A stretch of 64,000 bases of DNA from Bin107 sp965221655 (GCA_965221655.1 OZ244906.1:1550001-1614000), one strand, 5' to 3'; shown: positions 18,021 through 26,320, numbered from the stretch's first letter. Notes: generated by a model from the letters alone, not told the origin. Program-made: numbers and translations.

Positions 18021-18962
18021 ATGCCCATCGGCGCCGACCTGTCCGCCCGCCACACCGAGGAAGCCGTAGGCGGCGGCCACCCGACAAAGGCCCGCGTCAT
18101 CGATCGTCTGGCGCTCACCGCCCTTTTTCAGGACGGGAAGGTGCGGGCCAACAAAACGCCGGTCGAGTGTGCGTGCAGGCTCGACTACGTGAACGTCTCC
18201 ACCCTCGCGTTCAAGCCCGTGTTCAGTTCCGCCTACCATACCGCCGCGGCCCGTCCCGTGGCGGGCCGCCATGTGCCCTTCATGGACGCGGACTCGGGCG
18301 ACGTCTACTACGAGGAACTGCCCCGGACGGGCATTACCATAACGAACGCGGGTCTCGCGTGGAGCACCGCCTACGCCGTCTTCGTCCACGACGACGCAGG
18401 CGCACTCCGGCTCGAGCTCGACGCCTCGGCCGCGTGGACGTTCGACCCCGCCACGGGGCTGCCCCACAAGACGGGCGACGCGCGCCGCACCCTCGTCGGC
18501 ATCGTGCGCACCGACGGGCTGGGCCAATTCATTCTCTCGACCGAGGTGGGCGTGCGCAGTTTCTGGAACAAGACGCCCTACGTCGCCCGCTCGCAGGGCA
18601 CGCACGCGAGCACCTCATCGACGAAGTGGGCCAACCTCGCCACGCACGAGATCTTGATGTGGCCGGGCCACGACATCGTGCGCCAGGAGGCCGCGGGACA
18701 CGGGTGGCTGTATTCGACGAACAACCCGGGGCTGGTGGGTCTGGACCTCAATCTCTCCCTTCTCAACGGAACGGGGCAGGCCTACCCGCAGATTGAAATT
18801 CTGGGTTCGGCGAGAAACGAACGGGACAACTTCGGGATGGCGAAAACGCAAGTCTACACCGGGGCGCTCGCCCGGGTGCACTCCTCGCTTATCTGCCGGG
18901 CACCGTCCTGGGTCACCATGAACGTCGGGGACTATCTGTTCCAAAGCGTCGTCCTGATATAG
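18021..18962 (+). CDS. Putative tail fibre or receptor-binding protein
   Basis: A 313-residue protein preceded by AAAGGAG. Its N-terminus (ARHTEEAVGGGHPTKARVID) resembles the attachment region of phage tail fibres, and the rest is rich in short beta strands, Thr, Ser and aromatic residues, ending in a hydrophobic strand. It sits directly after the hub-like gene and before a possible fibre chaperone, the usual place for a fibre. Any host target is unknown. Confidence 0.5.
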   Translation: MPIGADLSARHTEEAVGGGHPTKARVIDRLALTALFQDGKVRANKTPVECACRLDYVNVSTLAFKPVFSSAYHTAAARPVAGRHVPFMDADSGDVYYEELPRTGITITNAGLAWSTAYAVFVHDDAGALRLELDASAAWTFDPATGLPHKTGDARRTLVGIVRTDGLGQFILSTEVGVRSFWNKTPYVARSQGTHASTSSTKWANLATHEILMWPGHDIVRQEAAGHGWLYSTNNPGLVGLDLNLSLLNGTGQAYPQIEILGSARNERDNFGMAKTQVYTGALARVHSSLICRAPSWVTMNVGDYLFQSVVLI

Positions 18963-18971
18963 GAGGCAGAA

Positions 18972-19667
18972 ATGGAAATCGAAGTCAGCAAAGCCGTCGG
19001 CCCCCACTTTCGCACCGAACTCGAAGCGGCGGGGCTCGCGCACCTCTACCGGGGGAGCGCGCACCGTCTGCAGATGAGCATGGTTCCCGACGCCGCCTGG
19101 CGGCCCGGACCCGGCGAGGTGGAATCCGCCCGCCCCGAGGTCGAAGGCCCCGAGGCGCAATGCTGGGCAATCCAGCTCGACGACGCGACTACGGAGGCCG
19201 AGCGCAAGGCCGTGCTCGCCGCCCATGCCGCGCACGCTCCCGACGCCGCCTCGTCCATACACCGCGCGGAGGCGAAGGCGCGGCTCAACCTCCTGCTCCA
19301 CGAGTCGAAGGCCCGCGTGGCAGGCGTGCCCGCGAGCGTTTTGGGCGGCAAGCTGGCCGAGTACGAAGAGAAGGCCCGCCTCGTCGACGCCTGGGCACGG
19401 GATGAGGGTGCGAAGAAACTCGAAAAGCCCGCTTTCGTCCTCATCAAAAACAGAAAAGACGCCTATCCCGCACGTTACGCGAGCGGCCAGGACGTGGTGG
19501 ATGAATGGGCGACACGCGGCAAGGCGCTGCGCGGCAAGTTCGCCGCCTTGGTCAAAATCTACGACGAGTGCGTGCGGGACATGGAGGAGAAGGACGCGAT
19601 CAAGAGCGGGGCGGAGCTCGGCGCGCGGCTCGAGCAGACCGCCTCCAGCCTGGAGGCAGTGCGCTGA
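18972..19667 (+). CDS. Hypothetical island protein, possibly a fibre assembly factor
   Basis: A 231-residue, charged, largely helical protein with a strong AGGAGG site. The alanine-rich helix around 75-100 (AERKAVLAAHAAHAPDAASS) is loosely like the DUF4376-type segment found beside tail-fibre genes, and its position right after the fibre gene fits a chaperone. The last third is coiled-coil-like. I do not recognise a firm family. Its TGA overlaps the next ATG by one base. Confidence 0.4.
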   Translation: MEIEVSKAVGPHFRTELEAAGLAHLYRGSAHRLQMSMVPDAAWRPGPGEVESARPEVEGPEAQCWAIQLDDATTEAERKAVLAAHAAHAPDAASSIHRAEAKARLNLLLHESKARVAGVPASVLGGKLAEYEEKARLVDAWARDEGAKKLEKPAFVLIKNRKDAYPARYASGQDVVDEWATRGKALRGKFAALVKIYDECVRDMEEKDAIKSGAELGARLEQTASSLEAVR

Positions 19668-20059
19668 TGCCCCCCGAGGACGGCGAGGGAAGCGGAAAGG
19701 GCCTCCAGATTTTTCTCGCCATCTTGAGCGTCGCAGGACTGGGGGTCGCCGCCTACACACCGCTCTACGACCAGATAGTGAACGTCGAGGCGCGCCTGGC
19801 CTCCCACGTGGACGCGCGCGGCCATCCGTGGCTGCTCGAGAAAAACGCAGGCGCGCACGTACGATTTCAGGAGGTGGAAACCCGTCTGCGGGAGGCCAAG
19901 ATGGTAGCCGACCTCAAACTCGACGAACTCAAGGCGGTTGCCCGAAAGAACACGCGCGCGGACGCGCAAGCCACCGAACACGTTTTGCGTCGTCTCCGCG
20001 CCGTTGAAATCGCGCTTGCAAGGCTCGAAGAGCGCCTCGGACGAGGAGAACAACCATGA
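19667..20059 (+). CDS. Small membrane protein with a C-terminal coiled coil
   Basis: A 130-residue protein: a short polar N-terminus, one transmembrane helix (about 12-32, GLQIFLAILSVAGLGVAAY), then a long charged helix predicted to coil (about 65-125). This architecture is common for small proteins between the tail and lysis genes of phages, where some act as holin-like or spanin-like factors, but no lysis enzyme is present here. The start overlaps the previous stop (TGATG) and the end overlaps the next gene (ATGA). Confidence 0.5.
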   Translation: MPPEDGEGSGKGLQIFLAILSVAGLGVAAYTPLYDQIVNVEARLASHVDARGHPWLLEKNAGAHVRFQEVETRLREAKMVADLKLDELKAVARKNTRADAQATEHVLRRLRAVEIALARLEERLGRGEQP

Positions 20060-20256
20060 TTCCCCACTTTCTTGCAGCTCTTTTTGCGGCCGCCGTCGTC
20101 GTCTGCGCGGTCGCGGCCATCGAACCGCGCCTCATCACGAACCACTTGTGGCACTTCATCAACCCGTGGGCGGACCAGGGCAAGCCGCCCTTAGAGTTTC
20201 TTCTCTCCGAAAACGCCCGCAAGCCAAGGCGGGCCTTGCGAAAAACGAAAATTTAG
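20056..20256 (+). CDS. Small hydrophobic protein
   Basis: A 66-residue protein with one N-terminal hydrophobic helix (about 4-22), which could be a membrane anchor or an uncleaved signal, followed by a Trp-containing segment and a basic tail (RKPRRALRKTK). It is coupled to the preceding gene by an ATGA overlap. Function unknown; a holin-like or pore-accessory role is possible only by position. Confidence 0.45.
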   Translation: MIPHFLAALFAAAVVVCAVAAIEPRLITNHLWHFINPWADQGKPPLEFLLSENARKPRRALRKTKI

Positions 20257-20266
20257 CGTAAATAAT
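20236..20266 (+). promoter_or_regulatory. Possible promoter for the island lipoprotein gene
   Basis: An AT-rich patch unlike its GC-rich surroundings contains TTGCGA, then overlapping -10 candidates TAAATA (17-base spacing) and AATAAT (19-base spacing). It ends about 38 bases before the lipoprotein ATG. The match is moderate. Confidence 0.35.
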
Positions 20267-20303
20267 GCTCCATGCCGCATGTTGCCCAACCCCGGAGGCA
20301 CGC

Positions 20304-20861
20304 ATGACACCCGCAATCCGCATCTGCGGGCGCATCGCCGCACTCGCTCTCTCGTGCACGCTGGCCTCGGCCTGCGCGCCCGCCCGAATCGCACCGGACG
20401 AACCGGAGGGGACGAACGCTGTGGCAACGCGGCGATACGGCAGATGCGTCGTCAGCTCGATTTACAGGAACGACACGACGCACGCGCTCATGTGCCTCGG
20501 TACGCGGCGCGGGCCGTCGGAGCGTGCCATACCGGTCGCTACCCTGCTGTGCCGGAACAAGCCGGTCCTCTACGTCTATCTCTATACGGGCACGGAAAAA
20601 TCACACTCCACGAATCGCGTGTGGGTGCGTTACCGCTTTGGAGGAGACGTGCGCGCAGAGGGGAGTTGGCTCTGGATACAAAGGGAGCGGTTGGCGGGGG
20701 CCGCCGCTCCCGCCATCATCGCCGACTTCATCCGGGGCATCTCGGCCCGCAAACCCCTGCTCTTCGAGGTCGGAGGCGAACAGGCGACGATCCGCTTCGA
20801 GGAACAGGCGAGCCGCGCGACGAGGGACATCCTACACCGCTGCGACACCTTGCGACGATAA
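20304..20861 (+). CDS. Putative lipoprotein in the tail island
   Basis: A 185-residue protein with a lipoprotein signal: charged n-region, hydrophobic core AALALSCTLA, lipobox LASAC with the acylated cysteine near residue 23. The mature part has an FEVGGEQATIRF strand and a final cysteine before a short tail, a layout like small secreted domains in VasI-type proteins; this is weak. The ATG at 20304 has GGAGG six bases upstream. It lies between tail genes in the same direction and may have its own promoter, as phage moron genes do. Confidence 0.6.
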   Translation: MTPAIRICGRIAALALSCTLASACAPARIAPDEPEGTNAVATRRYGRCVVSSIYRNDTTHALMCLGTRRGPSERAIPVATLLCRNKPVLYVYLYTGTEKSHSTNRVWVRYRFGGDVRAEGSWLWIQRERLAGAAAPAIIADFIRGISARKPLLFEVGGEQATIRFEEQASRATRDILHRCDTLRR

Positions 20862-21000
20862 GGTGTGCCCGCTCGCGGGTCGCCACGCCACTCGCGGAGC
20901 CGCGCATTTGCCGTAGCCTGCCCCGCAGCCTGGGCCGACAAACTGCGTCCATCCGCCGGGGACGGCGGGTGCGGCGTTTTACCTCCAGAGGGGAGGCTCC

Positions 21001-22740
21001 ATGCCGGAATACGTCCACAGAATCGTGTTGAACAAAAGAATCGACTTGAATGCCTCGCACTTCGTGCGCTTGCTCGGCGACATGAAAAAGGCGAAACGCA
21101 CCCTGGAGGCAGGGCCACGCGGAACGGAATCGCTCTTCGCCTCGCTTCTCACCAGGGGGCCGGGCAAGAAAATCGAGGACGTCGCAGGCGCACTCGGCAG
21201 CCTGCGCGCCTCGATGCGAAACCTTGGCGCGGGCCGCCGCGCCCTGGCCGATTCCTCCGCTCGCATCGAACGAATCGCTGCCTCCTCCAGGGGGGCTTCT
21301 TACGCCCTGGACATGATGGGCGAGAGTGCGGCGCAAGCGGTATCCCGGCTCGATCTCGCTCCACTCTCGGGTGCATCCCGGGAAATCGAGAAGAGCATGG
21401 ACGACGTGCCCGCCCTCTTCGAGGGTGCGCGCAGGTCGGTGGATGCCTTCGCCGAGGCGAGCGAAGAGTCGCTCACGCGGTTTTTCTCAGGCGTACTGGA
21501 CGGCAAGATATCGAACGCGAAGTCCTTGTTCCGGGACCTCAAGAGCCACGCCATCCGTATGGTGCGCGACGCCGCCGCCGAAATGGCGAGCACGCAATTC
21601 ATCAAGCCGGCGGTGGGTGCGCTCAAGGAACTGGGCGTCGGCCTGCTGGGCGACCTCGGCGCGGGGCTGTTCAAAGTGCTCGGCTTCTCCCGCGGCGGAC
21701 TGGTAAAGAAGCCCACGCTCGGCCTCATCGGCGAGGCAGGTCCCGAACTCGTGGTGCCGCTTGCGAAAATCGGCGGCGAGGCGGGGCTGATGCGGCTGTT
21801 CTCGTCAGTGGCCGAAATCGAGGCGGCGAACCGCGTCGGCGGCACGGCGATAGCCACAGGCGTCGGGGCCGAAGCGAGTGCGAAGCTCGCCACGCGCATC
21901 GCAGCCGCAAGGGCGGCGGCGACCCTGCAAGTCGCCTTCTCGGCCCTCGAATTCCTGGAGGGCCCGAAAAACCTGCGCACCGGAGCACGCCTGGGTCTCA
22001 ACGTGGCGGGCGCGCTTCCCGCGCTCTCGGGAGCGACGGGTCTCGCCGCCTTCGGCCCCGCCGCGGGGGCCTTCCTACTCGGCGACGTACTGTTGAACCA
22101 GGGGGGCGCGATCAAGCAGGGACTCGCCATGCTGGGTTTCAAGGGTTTTCTCAGCTCGGCCACGCCCTTTACGCGGGGCATCGGGAACCTCTCCCAAGCG
22201 GGCGGGCTGTATCTCGCCCTCGACCATTTCCGCCGAACCGGCGAAGCGCAAAAAGCGCAGGACGTGTGGTTCCCAGCGGCTGTCTACCGGAGCCAGACGA
22301 ACGTGGACAAGATACTGATGCGCCAGGTCGGCCCCATGTTTCAGCTCATCCAGCGCGCAGCGGGCAGGGCAGGCATCTCGCCCCAGGAGGGGGTGCGCAG
22401 GCACTTCGGCGCGGACGTCTACGCCGCCTACCTCAAGGCGCTGCCTCTGCCTGAGGGTGACGCCCCGGGGCGCTTCGTCAAACGCTCGGCCCTGCGCTTG
22501 GTGGGCGAAGCAGGCCCCGAACACATTATGAACGTGAACCATCCCCAGTCGATAGATTTCTTCCAGCGCGGCGTGCGGCCCATTATCCGCGACGCGATAC
22601 GCGAGGAGATGTGCGGGGGTGAGAGCCACGTCTACCACGTGCACGTCCAGGGCGGCCTGGCCGACGAGCGCACGCTCGAGAAGCTCGCGCGCAAACTCGA
22701 GGAAATTGCGCGCCGCAAACGTCGCTACGGAAGCGCGTAG
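21001..22740 (+). CDS. Short phage tail tape-measure protein
   Basis: A 579-residue, Ala/Gly-rich, mostly helical protein. It holds two copies of the motif typical of tape-measure C-termini: GLIGEAGPELVVPL near residue 242 and RLVGEAGPEHIMNV near 500. A hydrophobic stretch at roughly 335-365 could be the membrane-inserting segment. The N-terminal SLFRDLKSHAIRMVRDAAAE block (about 177-196) recalls the conserved region of lambda-like tape measures. The length would fit a short tail. It is placed last, downstream of hub and fibre genes, which is the reverse of normal phage order. Confidence 0.7.
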   Translation: MPEYVHRIVLNKRIDLNASHFVRLLGDMKKAKRTLEAGPRGTESLFASLLTRGPGKKIEDVAGALGSLRASMRNLGAGRRALADSSARIERIAASSRGASYALDMMGESAAQAVSRLDLAPLSGASREIEKSMDDVPALFEGARRSVDAFAEASEESLTRFFSGVLDGKISNAKSLFRDLKSHAIRMVRDAAAEMASTQFIKPAVGALKELGVGLLGDLGAGLFKVLGFSRGGLVKKPTLGLIGEAGPELVVPLAKIGGEAGLMRLFSSVAEIEAANRVGGTAIATGVGAEASAKLATRIAAARAAATLQVAFSALEFLEGPKNLRTGARLGLNVAGALPALSGATGLAAFGPAAGAFLLGDVLLNQGGAIKQGLAMLGFKGFLSSATPFTRGIGNLSQAGGLYLALDHFRRTGEAQKAQDVWFPAAVYRSQTNVDKILMRQVGPMFQLIQRAAGRAGISPQEGVRRHFGADVYAAYLKALPLPEGDAPGRFVKRSALRLVGEAGPEHIMNVNHPQSIDFFQRGVRPIIRDAIREEMCGGESHVYHVHVQGGLADERTLEKLARKLEEIARRKRRYGSA

Positions 22741-22854
22741 GCGCGCGGGGATATTCAATGGGAATCGTGGCGCGGCCCAAAATCCGCGTGGCGCCGCCCG
22801 GCGCCATGCTCCGCCCACAACAAAAACGCATGGGCGGCATTGGCGAGGGTTCTT

Positions 22855-22881
22855 CCGCTCGGGGGGAGCGGGGAGATTTTT
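22855..22881 (+). terminator. Possible terminator at the end of the tail island
   Basis: CCGCTC, five G, GAGCGG, then GGAGATTTTT on the plus strand. The U-run begins five bases after the stem, so it is weaker than a textbook intrinsic terminator. The 162-base convergent gap 22741-22902 contains further GC-rich inverted repeats, for example CGCCCA/TGGGCG, and no gene. Confidence 0.35.
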
Positions 22882-22902
22882 CGGCTTGTACCGATTTTGC
22901 CC

Positions 22903-24165
22903 TCAGCCCAACGGCTCCAGCCCCAGCACCGCGCGACGCACGAGCTCCATCGCATAGATGGGCGCGCGCGACTGCACGAAGCGCTCGTTGCCGCCGAAGT
23001 TCGACGAGAAGACAAGCGTTTCCCCCTCCGCGTCCAACGCCATGTGGGTGGGGCCCAGCGCGGGGGCGCGGCGCGAGTTCTCCGGTTCGATATTCTCGGG
23101 TGGATTGGGGCCGAAGACGGCCAGCCCCAGGTCCGCGCCCGACTCCTCGCGCACCCTGCGTGCGAGGCTTTTGGCAAAACCCTCCGCGTCGCCGCTGCCG
23201 TCCACCCCAAACACGCGGGAGAGTTCTTCGGCGTGTAAGCCGACGACGCCGCGCTTGAGGAACCGCACCCGCTCGGGCCAGGCGTTCAGCCTCTGGAGGA
23301 GCGCTCCCCCGGTGTTCGACTCCACGATGGCGAGGCTCTTGCCGCTTTCCCCCAGCACGCGCGCCAGCGTCTCATCCAGCGTCGCTTCTCCGGTGGCGTA
23401 GATGGCCGAACCGAGAATCTTGCGCACCTCGGCTTCCAGGCCGTCTATCATGGTCTCGGCCTCCTCTATGTTCGCCGCGCGCGCAGTGATGCGCACGTCC
23501 ACCTGCCCGGGGTGGGCGAGCACGCCGATGCTCGGGTTGACGGACGCGCGAAAGAGGTCGGATATCATTTCGTCGACGCGCGATTCACCCAGACCGCAGG
23601 TCTTCAGTACCCGCGTGCGGATAACCTCGCCCAGGTCGAACCTCTCCTGCAAGAGGGGCAGGGCGCACTCGGTGATGATGTAGCGCATCTCGTGCGGGAC
23701 GCCCGGGCTCACGATGATGACCCCCTTTTCGTCCTCACACATGAAGCACGGCGCCGTTCCGCGCGGGTTCTCGATGGGGGTCGCGCCCCGGGGGATGAAG
23801 GCCTGCTTCTTGTTGTTCTCGCTCATATGGAAGCCGCGGCGGCTGAAATAGGCGTTGATATAGTCGTAGAGATCCTGACGAAACTCGAGATCCACGCCCA
23901 TCACCTTCGCGCACGCCTCGCGCGTGAGGTCGTCGACCGTGGGGCCGAGGCCGCCCGTGGTGATGACTACCTGGGAGCGCTCGTGCGCCTGCTTTATGAC
24001 GCCCGCGATTCTGTCGAGGTTGTCGCCGACGGTGGTCTTGAAATACATGTTGACGCCAATCGACTTCAGTTGGTTCGCGATGAAGGCGCTGTTGGTGTCG
24101 ATGAGGTCGCCGAGGAGCATTTCGGTGCCGATGGCGACGATCTCGCCGCGAATTGGCTCAGCCAT
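22903..24165 (-). CDS. cinA: CinA-family protein (MoCF domain plus degenerate PncC-like domain)
   Basis: N-terminal half is the MogA/MoeA-like COG1058 domain (EIVAIGTEMLLGD at 8-20, TTGGLGPTVDDLTREA near 70), which in CinA acts as an ADP-ribose pyrophosphatase. The C-terminal half aligns with the NMN deamidase PncC but is divergent: the AESCTGG block reads VESNTGG, and the position of the catalytic lysine in the following strand appears to be leucine. Deamidation is therefore doubtful. Length 420 is normal. It starts at ATG 24165 with AAAGGA upstream and a promoter at 24225-24253. Confidence 0.88.
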   Translation of the reverse strand: MAEPIRGEIVAIGTEMLLGDLIDTNSAFIANQLKSIGVNMYFKTTVGDNLDRIAGVIKQAHERSQVVITTGGLGPTVDDLTREACAKVMGVDLEFRQDLYDYINAYFSRRGFHMSENNKKQAFIPRGATPIENPRGTAPCFMCEDEKGVIIVSPGVPHEMRYIITECALPLLQERFDLGEVIRTRVLKTCGLGESRVDEMISDLFRASVNPSIGVLAHPGQVDVRITARAANIEEAETMIDGLEAEVRKILGSAIYATGEATLDETLARVLGESGKSLAIVESNTGGALLQRLNAWPERVRFLKRGVVGLHAEELSRVFGVDGSGDAEGFAKSLARRVREESGADLGLAVFGPNPPENIEPENSRRAPALGPTHMALDAEGETLVFSSNFGGNERFVQSRAPIYAMELVRRAVLGLEPLG

Positions 24166-24224
24166 GAATCCATCCTTTGTGTATGTCGAAATCGTTGAGT
24201 GATGAACCCCGTGGGTGGAATCGC

Positions 24225-24253
24225 ATATTAGGCGAGCGACCGGACCGCGACAA
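24225..24253 (-). promoter_or_regulatory. Putative promoter for cinA
   Basis: Minus-strand TTGTCG (24253-24248), 17 bases, TAATAT (24230-24225). The -35 has 4/6 matches and the -10 is good. It lies about 60 bases upstream of the cinA start, just after the end of the amidotransferase gene. Confidence 0.5.
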
Positions 24254-24264
24254 GGGGAAGCGCG

Positions 24265-24996
24265 TCAAGACGCATCCACGAGCCCCGACAGGACGAGCCA
24301 GCGTTCGAACCACCGCGCAGCGCGGCGGTTGAGGGTTTCGATATGCGCGGGCGCCTCGCGCAGCATGGCTTCGGGGTCCGCGTCCGCGCGCGGAGAAACC
24401 AGGTCGGCCGCAAAAGCATCCAGCCAGGTGCAGATATCCCCCAATCCCACCTCCAGGTGGAACTGAAAGGCATAGGCGCGCTCGCCCCAGCGAAACGCCT
24501 GGTGGGGGTATCGCGCGGAAGCCGCCAGATGAACGGCGCCCGCGGGAAGGTCGAAGGTGTCGCCGTGCCACTGAAAGACCGTGAAGGAGGACTCCTCGTC
24601 CCCGAGCAGCGGGTCGCCCTGCGCCCCGGGCGTCAATGACACCGGGAACCAGCCGATCTCCTTTTTCTGCTCCGCCGGATACACGCGCGCCCCCAGAGCG
24701 GCTGCCATGAGCTGCGCACCCAGGCAAAGCCCGTAGACGGGCACCCCTGCGCGAAGAGCCTCGCCGAGAAAGCGAATCTCCTCCCCCAACCATGGGTGTT
24801 TTTCCGTCTCGTAGACGCCCATGGGGCCGCCGAGGACGACGATGGCGCGCGCATCTTCGAGCTCTTCTACGCAACGCGGGAGCCGCTCCCCCTCGTGGAG
24901 GGCGAGGTAGCGCGCAGGAACGCCCCGTTGCGCGAGTATTTCCTCGAGCAACGAGAGCCGCTCCACGTCCACGTGCTGAAGAGCGAGAACCGACAC
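24265..24996 (-). CDS. Class I glutamine amidotransferase-like protein
   Basis: Stand-alone GATase1 domain of 243 residues, of the GuaA-N / YfeJ type that hydrolyses glutamine or a gamma-glutamyl compound. The catalytic nucleophile C91 is in VYGLCLGAQLMAAA, and the His-Glu pair is H180/E182 in AFQFHLEV; the oxyanion block VVLGGPMGVYE is at 53-63. The synthetase domain of GMP synthase is missing, so it is not GuaA. The start is GTG with GAGAGG upstream. The substrate is not predictable. Confidence 0.85.
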   Translation of the reverse strand: MSVLALQHVDVERLSLLEEILAQRGVPARYLALHEGERLPRCVEELEDARAIVVLGGPMGVYETEKHPWLGEEIRFLGEALRAGVPVYGLCLGAQLMAAALGARVYPAEQKKEIGWFPVSLTPGAQGDPLLGDEESSFTVFQWHGDTFDLPAGAVHLAASARYPHQAFRWGERAYAFQFHLEVGLGDICTWLDAFAADLVSPRADADPEAMLREAPAHIETLNRRAARWFERWLVLSGLVDAS

Positions 24997-25015
24997 GGCA
25001 AAACCTCTCGTGCGT

Positions 25016-25777
25016 CTACAGCCCGAGGATCGCCAACACGTCCTCGAGCGCGGTGATTTCGAAATCCGGTGGCGCTGCGCCGCCGGGAACGGGCGCTCCT
25101 TTCCTGTTGAGCCACGCGCAGGGCATCCCCACCCCCCGGGGGCCTTCCACGTCGGCCTCGAAGGTGTCGCCCACGAAAAGCACCTCGGCGGGAGCCACGC
25201 CCAGTTTCTCCGCCGCGTCGAGAAACAGCGACGGCGCCGGCTTGCGGAATCCCTCCTCCTCGGAGATCAGCACGACGTCGAGAAGGGGCGCGATGCCCTC
25301 TCGCTCGATGATTTGCCGGGCGGTGGGGGCGTGGTCGAAATTACTGACGAGCGCTACCGGAAGGCCCGCCGCCTTGATCTCGCGCAACACGTCGAGCCTC
25401 GCGGAATCGAACAGCACCGAATCCGCAATGCCTTGCATGTGGGCGTGCATGGCAGTCTCGGCGGCGCGCTCCCTCTCGCTAGGTGCGATGGCCACCAAAA
25501 GCTCCATGAGACGCTCGAAACGATGAATCGAGCGCACCTCCTTGTACTCGGGGTCGCGGTTGCGCTCTCCCCACACCTCGTTTGCGTTGCGCATCCAGAG
25601 CTGGTGGAAGGCCGGGTAGCCCGGCACGGAGAAGCCACCCTCGTAAAGCGCGTCGTAGGCGACGCGGGAGGTGGTTCTCTCCTCTTTTCCGTCGATTTCC
25701 GCCACCGGAAACAGCGAGATATCGAAGTCGACCAGGGTGTCGAACAGGTCGAACGCGACCGCGCGATACGAAGCCAA
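25016..25777 (-). CDS. HAD-superfamily hydrolase
   Basis: Haloacid-dehalogenase-type phosphatase of 253 residues. Motif I is FDLFDTLVDFD with nucleophile D10, motif II is VSNFD, motif III has the lysine of FRKPAPSLF, and motif IV is VGDTFEADVEG. A helical cap of about 100 residues lies between motifs I and II, as in subfamily I (phosphoglycolate-phosphatase / dehalogenase-like). The start is TTG with AAGGAG five bases upstream. The substrate is unknown. Confidence 0.85.
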   Translation of the reverse strand: MASYRAVAFDLFDTLVDFDISLFPVAEIDGKEERTTSRVAYDALYEGGFSVPGYPAFHQLWMRNANEVWGERNRDPEYKEVRSIHRFERLMELLVAIAPSERERAAETAMHAHMQGIADSVLFDSARLDVLREIKAAGLPVALVSNFDHAPTARQIIEREGIAPLLDVVLISEEEGFRKPAPSLFLDAAEKLGVAPAEVLFVGDTFEADVEGPRGVGMPCAWLNRKGAPVPGGAAPPDFEITALEDVLAILGL

Positions 25778-25816
25778 GGGAACTCCTTGCGCACTACGTG
25801 GTGAGCGAAGCGCGGC

Positions 25817-26320
25817 TCAGTCGTAGACGCCGCCCATGTCCATCTTGCGGTAGGCGCTGGCGTAGAACAGAAGCGGGGGGCGCACCTCCTCCTCAAGCAG
25901 CACGCGCGTCACGCGCCCGACGACGATGGTGTGATCCCCGCCCGGAAGCTCCTCGTGCAGGTCGCATTCCAGCGCGCCCACGTGTCCCGTGAGCAGAGGC
26001 GCGCCGTTGGCCCCGATTTCGTGCGGTATGCCGGCGAACTGATCCTCCGCGTCCCTGCCCTTGCCCGCGAACCAGTCCGAAGCGCTCTTTTGCTCCTCGG
26101 AGAGGAAGTTGATGGCGAACTTCTTCGCATCGCGCACGATTTGCAGGCTCGCCGCACGGTTGTCGTAGCACACCAAAACAAGCGGGGGGTCGAGAGAGAG
26201 AGAAGAAAAGGCGTTCGCCGTCATGCCGCGCGCCTCGGTCTGCGTCTTCGCGGTGACGACCGTAACGCCCGTGGCAAATCTGCCGAGGGCGGTTCGGAAC
26301 TCCTTGGGGTCGATGCTCAT
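25817..26320 (-). CDS. Flavin-reductase-like FMN-binding protein
   Basis: A 167-residue split-barrel protein of the flavin reductase family that uses NAD(P)H to reduce FMN or FAD, often as partner of a monooxygenase. The family markers are the N-terminal LGRFATGVTVVTA, the GMTANAFSSLSLDPPLVLVC flavin-binding stretch and GHVGALECDL. Its neighbours are a molybdopterin oxidoreductase and a HAD hydrolase; no flavin monooxygenase partner is in the window. Confidence 0.85.
   Translation of the reverse strand: MSIDPKEFRTALGRFATGVTVVTAKTQTEARGMTANAFSSLSLDPPLVLVCYDNRAASLQIVRDAKKFAINFLSEEQKSASDWFAGKGRDAEDQFAGIPHEIGANGAPLLTGHVGALECDLHEELPGGDHTIVVGRVTRVLLEEEVRPPLLFYASAYRKMDMGGVYD

Larger units (their letters stand above)
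15198..22740 (+). mobile_element. Phage-tail-like gene island (remnant or domesticated)
   Basis: Nine co-oriented genes in 7.5 kb, opposite to both neighbours and tightly packed (several ATGA or TGATG overlaps). Products are minor tail-like proteins, a hub or tip-like protein, a fibre, a possible fibre chaperone, two membrane proteins, a lipoprotein and a tape-measure protein. There is no recognisable capsid, terminase, portal, tail tube or sheath, endolysin, integrase or repressor, and no tRNA or direct repeat marks the edges. The housekeeping genes on both sides look intact. Confidence 0.7.

Noticed and set aside
16058..18118. Long minus-strand open frame across the tail genes (686 codons)
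   Set aside because: Antisense to three genes with good ribosome sites and overlaps; the translation shows no domain and has typical shadow composition.
15198..22740. A contractile injection system or type VI secretion locus
   Set aside because: I see no sheath, tube, AAA+ ATPase, spike (PAAR/VgrG) or baseplate wedge proteins, and the tape measure is phage-like.
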